From positions 8,798,171 to 8,862,170 of the forward strand of contig OU452236.1 in the NCBI GenBank assembly GCA_911728455.2: DNA of 64,000 bases, given 5' to 3'. Within the stretch, counting starts at the first letter, position 1. The number at the start of each line of letters is the position of its first letter. This document shows positions 61,601 to 64,000 of this stretch, one piece after another. The position numbers and the translations under genes were made by a program. The DNA is from Marthasterias glacialis (taxonomy: Eukaryota; Echinodermata; Asteroidea; Forcipulatida; Asteriidae). The notes beneath the pieces were generated by a model that saw nothing but the letters and a program-made list of their open reading frames with translations, was not told the DNA's origin and did not search any database.

Positions 61601-62816
61601 GATGATGTGGAAAATAAATGCATCTTAAACCAGGCATGTAACTGCAAAACTGCAATAAACGAGGAACTAGCCAAACACCCAAAAGTTTATACAGTGTTTT
61701 TCAGTTTTCTATGACACCATAAATGAAGAAAAAAAGGGGAAATCAGCCGATCCGCTGAAAAGTTGCATGCCTGTAAACCTTGAATGCAATTACTCATAAA
61801 TATATATAATAAACATGACCTGCTTCAATAAATCATTGACTTCTGTGGGTGTGTTGCAGTCGAGTGCCTACCATTTTGATTGGGTTGCCGGCCTTAAAGT
61901 ATGCAGACTGACTGCTCTAAAGGTTCAAGTCCGGCTGCGTGTGCTCTCCCCACTCCCCATTAGTCTTCTTACCTTCTTCAAGATGTCGATGGTAACAGGC
62001 AGCTTCTTGAAGACCTTCAGAAGGTCAGTGATGAATGCACTATTGTTAGACTCCTTGGATTCTTGCAGCCAGAGATTGAGCAGTTCCCAGCCGCCATCAG
62101 ATATGAAACTGCAAATATGATTGAAATAATAATAGTACTAATAATTTCAGGGACATTGTAGCCTTTCGTCAAGGCATTCGTGGCTTAGACTCCTTTGAAT
62201 CTTGGAGAGAATGAGTAGTTCCCAACCACAAAGCGGTGTGTAGCTGCAAAGCGACTGGAACTGTAGACCACATGCAAGAGTGGCCCGTGCACACGGACTT
62301 GGTCTCCGGTTCCAGTCGCTTCGCTGTCTAAGCCACAAAGGCCTTGATGAAATGTAAGGAACATTTTAACATGTCTTCTGTAGAAGACATGTTAAAAGAA
62401 GATGTGTTAAAAATGTCAAAAACAAAACCAAATACACACATGTACTACATAAACAAATGAAATGAAACGAAGAAACCAACCTACAAAAAAACAATTAAAC
62501 CTAGAAATTAAAGGGCCTATGAAGTGGTGTTTTTATTTCCAGTTTTAATTTAAAGGTATTCCCATAATAACATAGACCCTATAAATACAAGTTCGCTCAA
62601 CATTTTAAGCAGGTATATATCGGGGAAAAAAACTAAAAACTAAAATTACGGGCAAAATGTGACGTATCGATACGTGTGGCTGAGGGCCAAAAACCCCAAC
62701 CAACATTTATCAAAGGATGAGCATCTCACCTGGATAGTAAATCCACATCATTTGTTGATCTCAAGATGTTGACGTAGATGCAGCGACTTACAAGCTTCCG
62801 GGCACCGTTCATTAGA
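40563..62816 (-). CDS. PPP1R10: PP1 regulatory subunit 10 (PNUTS), 5' end missing, 17 coding exons seen
   Basis: PNUTS is a nuclear scaffold that holds PP1 with TOX4 and WDR82 (PTW/PP1) and controls dephosphorylation of RNA polymerase II and elongation factors (family knowledge). Seventeen phase-consistent exons give 865 residues plus stop; human has 940. Numbering from the first complete codon here: LW/TFIIS-N-like domain 1-110 ([14 protein letters not shown]..., [13 protein letters not shown]); lysine-rich linker 110-225; [11 protein letters not shown] near 345; PP1-binding [20 protein letters not shown] with RVxF core K444-C-V-K-W448; '[17 protein letters not shown]' near 565; [10 protein letters not shown] and [10 protein letters not shown]; a GP-repeat and RGG region 715-827; CCCH finger C836-x8-C845-x5-C851-x3-H855. 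The N-terminal exon (about 40 residues by comparison with human) was not found and may lie beyond the right edge. One extra microexon is possible. Confidence 0.93.
40721..41069 (-). repeat. tRNA-Leu-type SINE, near full length
   Basis: The ATT/AAT tail at 40,725 and TCTTATATAGCGCATTTCAC lead to the head near 41,060 (minus TTGTCGTGGCCGAACAGTTT). It lies in the last intron of PPP1R10, close to the CCCH exon. A right end of the GACCGATCTATTAAGCCCC element follows at about 41,255-41,281. Confidence 0.75.
41845..41932. repeat. Perfect-stem hairpin in the last PPP1R10 intron
   Basis: AAGATGGAATGTTCCATT (41,868-41,885) and its exact complement (41,894-41,911) have an 8-base loop. Outer arms (GAGAAAATATTT and GAAAATATTCTC) extend it to 88 bp. 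It begins about 60 bp past the exon's donor. Confidence 0.8.
41993..42148 (-). CDS. PPP1R10: PPP1R10 exon, RGG/Gly-rich
   Basis: Residues 775-826: [20 protein letters not shown], then [23 protein letters not shown]-type arginines could bind RNA or be methylated (family knowledge). Acceptor TTATCAG, donor GTACTT (weak). Confidence 0.9.
43262..43438 (-). CDS. PPP1R10: PPP1R10 exon with Gly-Pro repeat
   Basis: Residues 716-774. [20 protein letters not shown] leads to about ten GP dipeptides encoded by GGCCCN hexamers, then [12 protein letters not shown]. Acceptor CCTCAAG, donor GTAAGG. The GP run also makes open antisense frames that are artefacts. Confidence 0.92.
44072..44162 (-). CDS. PPP1R10: PPP1R10 exon
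   Basis: Residues 686-715 plus one base: [20 protein letters not shown] to FKNQLP, comparable to human SDKIKQMLVPHG. Acceptor TCTTCAG, donor GTATTA (weak). Confidence 0.9.
44636..44790 (+). repeat. Copy of the ~112-bp tandem repeat
   Basis: CGCATGATATGATCATATTG, CATTCAAAACCTCAGTGG and GTCAGATAGTAGGAGGGTTG match the units at 29,940-30,533. A Penelope-like or other element end ('CTACCTGACTGCCTCTGTTA') follows to about 44,930. Confidence 0.75.
44957..45262 (-). CDS. PPP1R10: PPP1R10 exon, proline-rich segment
   Basis: Residues 584-685. P/G/L-rich, with [18 protein letters not shown] and [12 protein letters not shown], matching human KLPPVLANLMGSMG and NVQEILTSIMGS. Acceptor GTTGCAG, donor GTAAGA, phase 0. 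Confidence 0.94.
47659..47685 (-). CDS. PPP1R10: Possible PPP1R10 27-nt microexon
   Basis: Between an AG at 47,686-47,687 and a good donor GTGAGT lie nine codons, ETKRKPGDN, phase 0 on both sides, so it can be inserted between the flanking phase-0 exons. A consensus branch sequence TACTAAC is present but only a few bases from the AG, and the acceptor tract is poor. Not included in the 865-residue model. Confidence 0.3.
47755..48110. repeat. GA-rich degenerate minisatellite
   Basis: Imperfect repeats of GGACAGAGGGG and GGTGGCCAGAGG run for about 350 bp in the intron between the 49,298 and 44,957 exons of PPP1R10. The antisense open frame (proline-rich, 168 codons) is a by-product. Confidence 0.75.
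48306..48450. mobile_element. GGGCCC-family palindromic element, worn copy
   Basis: GGGCCCAATTTTAGAAAATA begins it; 'GGGAAACCAGTCGCAACTAA' and 'TTTTGGCTGGTAACC' match the complete copies. A second partial unit follows to about 48,580. Confidence 0.6.
48765..49195 (-). repeat. Partly tandem GGTTCGAATCC-type SINE
   Basis: GTGGGATTCGAACCCAAGAC (minus-oriented B-box) with TACCAACTAGACTACCGAGA. The 'CCCATACACCGATGTGTGTT' segment occurs twice (48,827 and 49,104) and TAGATGTTAATTTTT twice, so a second truncated copy was inserted or duplicated. Confidence 0.75.
49298..49504 (-). CDS. PPP1R10: PPP1R10 exon, EPDPEP segment
   Basis: Residues 515-583: [20 protein letters not shown], then [15 protein letters not shown] and [19 protein letters not shown]. 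Human has [20 protein letters not shown]. Acceptor GTACCAG, donor GTGAGT, phase 0. Confidence 0.96.
49608..49915 (+). repeat. tRNA-Leu-type SINE, near full length
   Basis: GTGTCGTGGCCGAGCGGTCA, GGACTCAAGCTCTGG and GGTTCGAGTCCTGGTC form the head. The body has GGATGAGACGTTAAGCCATA and GAAGGGGTTTGCCCTGGC. Confidence 0.8.
50480..50825. repeat. 12-bp minisatellite (GAGCTGGAGCCA / GAGCCTCAGCCA)
   Basis: About 29 units of two 12-bp variants run without interruption. Because 12 is divisible by three, each frame is open for the whole array (minus: [12 protein letters not shown]...). It lies in the intron between the 51,308 and 49,298 exons of PPP1R10. No splice sites or start codon make it a credible exon. 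Confidence 0.9.
51308..51447 (-). CDS. PPP1R10: PPP1R10 exon
   Basis: Residues 468-514: [20 protein letters not shown] to GGYSDLLP, matching human VNVNKIKDFGEAAKREM. Acceptor ATTGCAG, donor GTAAGT, ends phase 0. Confidence 0.95.
51450..51720. repeat. Degenerate AATCA/GATCA simple repeat
   Basis: About 270 bp of AATCA-like pentamers starting 3 bp from an acceptor of PPP1R10 (the acceptor CAG is at 51,448-51,450). It may have displaced the usual polypyrimidine tract (minus strand GATTTGATTTGATTG). Confidence 0.75.
51753..52015 (-). repeat. GGTTCGAATCC-type SINE
   Basis: TGGGATTCGAACCCACGACC and TACCAACTAGACTACCGAGA (minus-oriented B- and A-boxes), flanked by the usual CCCATACACC tail and CAGTTCAAATCC. 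It ends about 10 bp from the donor of the RVxF exon. Confidence 0.8.
52027..52242 (-). CDS. PPP1R10: PPP1R10 exon with the RVxF PP1-binding motif
   Basis: Residues 396-467. An acidic/serine-rich stretch leads to [20 protein letters not shown] and EMDETER; human has [20 protein letters not shown]. K-C-V-K-W is the PP1 docking core. Acceptor CCCACAG, donor GTAAGA. Confidence 0.96.
52646..52670 (-). CDS. PPP1R10: PPP1R10 25-nt microexon
   Basis: Residues 388-395, EAKVDPPK plus one base. Acceptor TTCTGTAG, donor GTGAGT. It is required to bring the phase-0 exon upstream into the phase-1 exon downstream, which strengthens the call. Confidence 0.82.
53341..53560. mobile_element. GGGCCC-family palindromic element, diverged
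   Basis: GATTCCACAAAGCTGCTAAC, GCAGAGAACCAATCACAAAC and 'TTTTGGCTGGTAACCTATTT' follow the family order. The termini are eroded. The remainder of the 52,671-54,651 intron shows nothing recognisable. Confidence 0.55.
54652..55293. mobile_element. Complete ~642-bp TTAACCAGTTG-terminus element
   Basis: Starts TTAACCAGTTGCCGTTGG and ends CCGGCGGCAACTGGTTAA. Its interior is the reverse of the copy at 14,967. Open frames encode nothing recognised. It occupies much of the intron between the 55,531 and 52,646 exons of PPP1R10. Confidence 0.8.
55531..55602 (-). CDS. PPP1R10: PPP1R10 exon, acidic linker (72 nt)
   Basis: Residues 364-387, [20 protein letters not shown] then EGSK. Acceptor TTTGTAG, donor GTAAAG, phase 0 on both sides, so it is a potential cassette exon. 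Confidence 0.85.
56546..56652 (-). CDS. PPP1R10: PPP1R10 exon, conserved DALN/KVKMKK segment
   Basis: Residues 328-363: [20 protein letters not shown] then [16 protein letters not shown]; human reads [21 protein letters not shown]. Acceptor CTCTACAG, donor GTAAAT, phase 0. Confidence 0.95.
56745..57095 (-). repeat. tRNA-Leu-type SINE
   Basis: TTTCATATAACGCTTTTTAA, AGCACCTTATAGGGGTTTAC and GACTGGGTTCTTTTACGTGC lead to the head near 57,080, where the A-box is damaged. Confidence 0.7.
57441..57755 (+). repeat. Second copy of the ~300-bp repeat at 11,606
   Basis: 'GGGAGGCTAATCATCCTTAC', 'GCAGGCATTCAAGGGCGCCT' and 'ACATCAACCCATGTATGACC' match the GOLGA2-intron copy. Its 3' part includes 'GCCGGGAATCGTACCAGGGC', a weak T-arm-like box. 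Confidence 0.65.
57944..58128 (-). CDS. PPP1R10: PPP1R10 exon, Ser/Thr-rich linker
   Basis: Residues 266-327: [20 protein letters not shown], a long T/S run, then [11 protein letters not shown], which matches human IKVKIIPPQ. Acceptor TTCCTCAG, donor GTGAGT. Confidence 0.92.
58255..58545 (-). repeat. Inverted copies of the ~112-bp tandem repeat
   Basis: CCTCCTACTGTCTGACCATT with CAATATCATCCACTGTGGTT occurs twice about 115 bp apart. A CAAAA-rich simple repeat follows (58,556-58,680) up to the donor of the 58,684 exon. Confidence 0.8.
58684..58795 (-). CDS. PPP1R10: PPP1R10 exon, linker
   Basis: Residues 229-265 plus two bases: [20 protein letters not shown] to LPTKRD. Acceptor GAACAG, donor GTAGGT preceded by GG (the donor could be read one base off, but phase supports this site). 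Confidence 0.88.
59115..59186 (-). repeat. tRNA-Asn-like SINE head
   Basis: The minus strand starts GGCTAGGAGGCTCAGTTGGT. The 7-bp acceptor stem pairs with TCTAGTC allowing two G-U pairs, and the anticodon loop TTGTTAA contains GTT. The T stem has mismatches, and the 3' flank CAATTTTTCTTTGTTCACCC is shared with other copies, so this is a SINE head and not a working tRNA gene. An inverted 'GCCCTTTGCCC' repeat fragment follows at 59,245-59,400. Confidence 0.7.
59430..59840 (-). CDS. PPP1R10: PPP1R10 exon, end of LW domain and basic linker
   Basis: Residues 92-228. [20 protein letters not shown] matches human [20 protein letters not shown]. A lysine/serine-rich disordered linker follows, ending PAHTKLRST (human PSHAKFRST). 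Acceptor TCACCAG, donor GTATGT. It is the longest exon of this gene in the window. Confidence 0.94.
59880..60120. mobile_element. ~240-bp inverted-repeat element, TAGGCCTTATTTTTGAC termini
   Basis: TAGGCCTTATTTTTGACTGC at the left is mirrored at the right by GCTGTCAAAAACAAGGCCTA. Inside, GTGTGGTAAACCAGATGCAA and TTGCATCTGGTTTACCACAC form a 20-bp perfect inverted pair. Confidence 0.8.
60505..60612 (+). repeat. Short tandem repeat, TTTTGCCATACAAGTGTCAT unit
   Basis: Three to four units of about 30-36 bp with variants (ACACATGTCATACAAA, ACAAGTGTCATATAAT). It lies in the intron between the 60,844 and 59,430 exons of PPP1R10. Confidence 0.7.
60844..60895 (-). CDS. PPP1R10: PPP1R10 exon, LW domain (52 nt)
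   Basis: Residues 75-91, [17 protein letters not shown]; human has [17 protein letters not shown]. Acceptor TCCTTCAG, donor GTAAGT. Confidence 0.95.
61370..61510. repeat. Dispersed repeat, 'GTTCGAAACATCGAGACC' family
   Basis: AACTTGTGAGTACAACCATG and CATGGTTGTACCCGCAAGAT form imperfect inverted ends around GAAGACGAGCTGAGTATACT. Related pieces lie at about 21,660-21,745 and 55,960-56,060. Confidence 0.6.
61973..62108 (-). CDS. PPP1R10: PPP1R10 exon, LW domain
   Basis: Residues 29-74: [20 protein letters not shown] to DILKK, matching human FIDVGGYKLLNNWLTYSK. Acceptor TTTGCAG, donor GTAAGA. Confidence 0.94.
62730..62816 (-). CDS. PPP1R10: PPP1R10 exon, first seen in window
   Basis: Begins with one base completing a codon, then [20 protein letters not shown], matching human [20 protein letters not shown]. 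Acceptor TTTTGCAG, donor GTGAGA, phase 2 out. The presence of an acceptor shows an upstream exon exists. Confidence 0.94.
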
Positions 62817-62854
62817 CTGCAAAATAATAAGATTACAGTTGAGACTTTGTGAGG

Positions 62855-62990
62855 AGTACTGAGTTGCGAGTAGTGAGTACCAACTAACTAACGAGTACCA
62901 ACTAACGAGTACCAACTAACGAGTACTAACTAACGAGTACCAACTAACAAGTACCGAGCACGAGTACCGAGCATGAATGCTGAGTATCGA
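62855..62990. repeat. Short tandem repeat, GAGTACCAACTAAC unit
   Basis: About five 14-18-bp units, then GAGTACCGAGCAC variants, directly upstream (39 bp) of the first PPP1R10 exon seen here. Confidence 0.75.
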
Positions 62991-64000
62991 CTACTGAGTT
63001 ATGGCTTGAAATCAACACCCACTGAATGTAACAGGCCTGGATTTTCATCTTGGAGAGGGCAAGGCCATTTTCATTTCGCAAAGGGCACTTCCATTGGAAA
63101 ATCTTAAAGTCCATGGGAAACTTATGAAGGGGCGCCAAGGTCAAGACCAGGGCAACTGATGCCATGGCCCCTGTGGCCTCCATGTAATTCCAGCCCTGTT
63201 GTAAGTGTTTTTTTTTTCAAAGTAGGTGAATTGAACAAGTTTTTAAAAGGATGTAAACAACTAAAGTTCCAGAATTCTTCTTAACATACGTTTGAAAATA
63301 ATCCAACCATCATTTTGTACAAGCTTTTTTCTTGGCCTATGTACCAAGAACTCACAATTTGTGTGAGTGCTGCATTCTTGTCAGTTTGCAGGTTGCATAC
63401 ATTTTGCTTTAATCATCATTTTGAATTTTTTACCATCTCCCCCAATTCATCAGCAAGGGGAAACTCTACTTGATAGCATGGCTTTCCCCATTTGTGGATT
63501 TGTGCTGTTGGAAGTGCAATAAAATAAATAATCAGCATTCAACCCGATGGTCTTCAAATCCAAGAAGGAAATTATGACTTACTTTTTGTCTTTGCCTTCT
63601 CCCACAGATGTCCCCCATTTTGAAATCTGTCTCGTTCACTGATTAATTAATTTTTCCCCTTTGATTTTGTCTTTTGTGTTTCCAACCTCTTGTGGTTAAA
63701 CCAGACTCTTCCCTCAACCCCCCCTTTGTCTCCCTCTTCATTGTTCACCCCTTACATCTTCTGACTGCTTTATTTTAAACTCTTCTTTCTACTTGACTGC
63801 TTCTGTTAGTGTTACTCCAGTATACTTGTATGTGTGTGTTGTGTTGTCATTTAGCCTTTGAGAAAGACTCTGCTAGGGTCGAAACGAGAGGCCATTCACC
63901 TTTTTTTTTTTGCAAATTAAATATTCTATAAGAAATCATTTACCCAAGCAGTTTCCCTTGTGATTTATTACTTGATAAAATAAATAATAAATAAATATAC
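62991..64000. other. PPP1R10 intron reaching the right edge
   Basis: Contains an inverted 'GGGCAAGGCC' repeat copy (63,035-63,190) and, at about 63,720-63,900, a repeat end with GAAAGACTCTGCTAGGGTCG and AAACGAGAGGCC that resembles pieces at 24,905 and 44,890. I looked for the missing first coding exon (human-like ELLKGLD... or DGISKIFS) and did not find it. Confidence 0.6.

Noticed and set aside
63541-63660. Possible missing first exon of PPP1R10 (minus ATGGGGGACATCTGTGGG with GTAAGT)
   Set aside because: The donor is good, but the encoded residues do not resemble the PNUTS N-terminus, so I did not add it to the gene.

Overview
The window is animal nuclear DNA. It carries two intron-rich genes, both read on the minus strand, embedded in AT-leaning DNA full of short dispersed repeats. 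Both genes resemble their human counterparts along their length. Introns are short to medium (about 0.2-4 kb) and splice sites are GT-AG. tRNA-derived SINEs and fold-back elements are dense. My best guess is a marine deuterostome, probably an echinoderm such as a sea star. That is inferred from gene similarity and repeat style, with no species-diagnostic marker seen.

Region 1-948 (+): the 3' end of an unidentified gene. A terminal exon (869-948) encodes a lysine/serine-rich tail ending in L-T-D-F-Y-stop, which resembles a PCNA-interacting (PIP) box. A donor at position 12 suggests the previous exon is cut by the window edge.

Region 949-10,279: no convincing gene. It holds SINEs, three fold-back elements and, just past the end of GOLGA2, a 28-bp minisatellite that grades into a cluster of GTGGAT/ATCCAC motifs.

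Region 10,280-33,790 (-): a complete GOLGA2 (GM130) gene, the cis-Golgi matrix golgin. I reconstructed 24 coding exons with compatible phases, giving 1009 residues (human is about 1000). The last codons and the stop lie inside the ATCCAC-type repeat cluster.

Region 33,791-40,562: intergenic, with one fold-back element and simple repeats.

Region 40,563-62,816 (-): PPP1R10 (PNUTS), the nuclear PP1-targeting subunit. Seventeen coding exons give about 865 residues: part of the TFIIS-N/LW-like domain, a lysine-rich linker, an RVxF PP1-binding motif (KCVKW), a Gly/Pro/Arg-rich region and a C-terminal CCCH zinc finger. The first coding exon was not found and probably lies beyond 64,000.

The two genes do not act in one pathway: GOLGA2 tethers vesicles and organises the cis-Golgi, while PPP1R10 controls PP1 on chromatin and RNA polymerase II. 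Most of the remaining sequence is repeats: a tRNA-Leu-like SINE, a second tRNA-like SINE with a GGTTCGAATCC box, a tRNA-Asn-like SINE, an element with TTAACCAGTTG ends, a GGGCCCAATTTCATAGAGCTGC palindromic element, other MITE-like fold-backs, and a ~112-bp tandem repeat found in introns of both genes.
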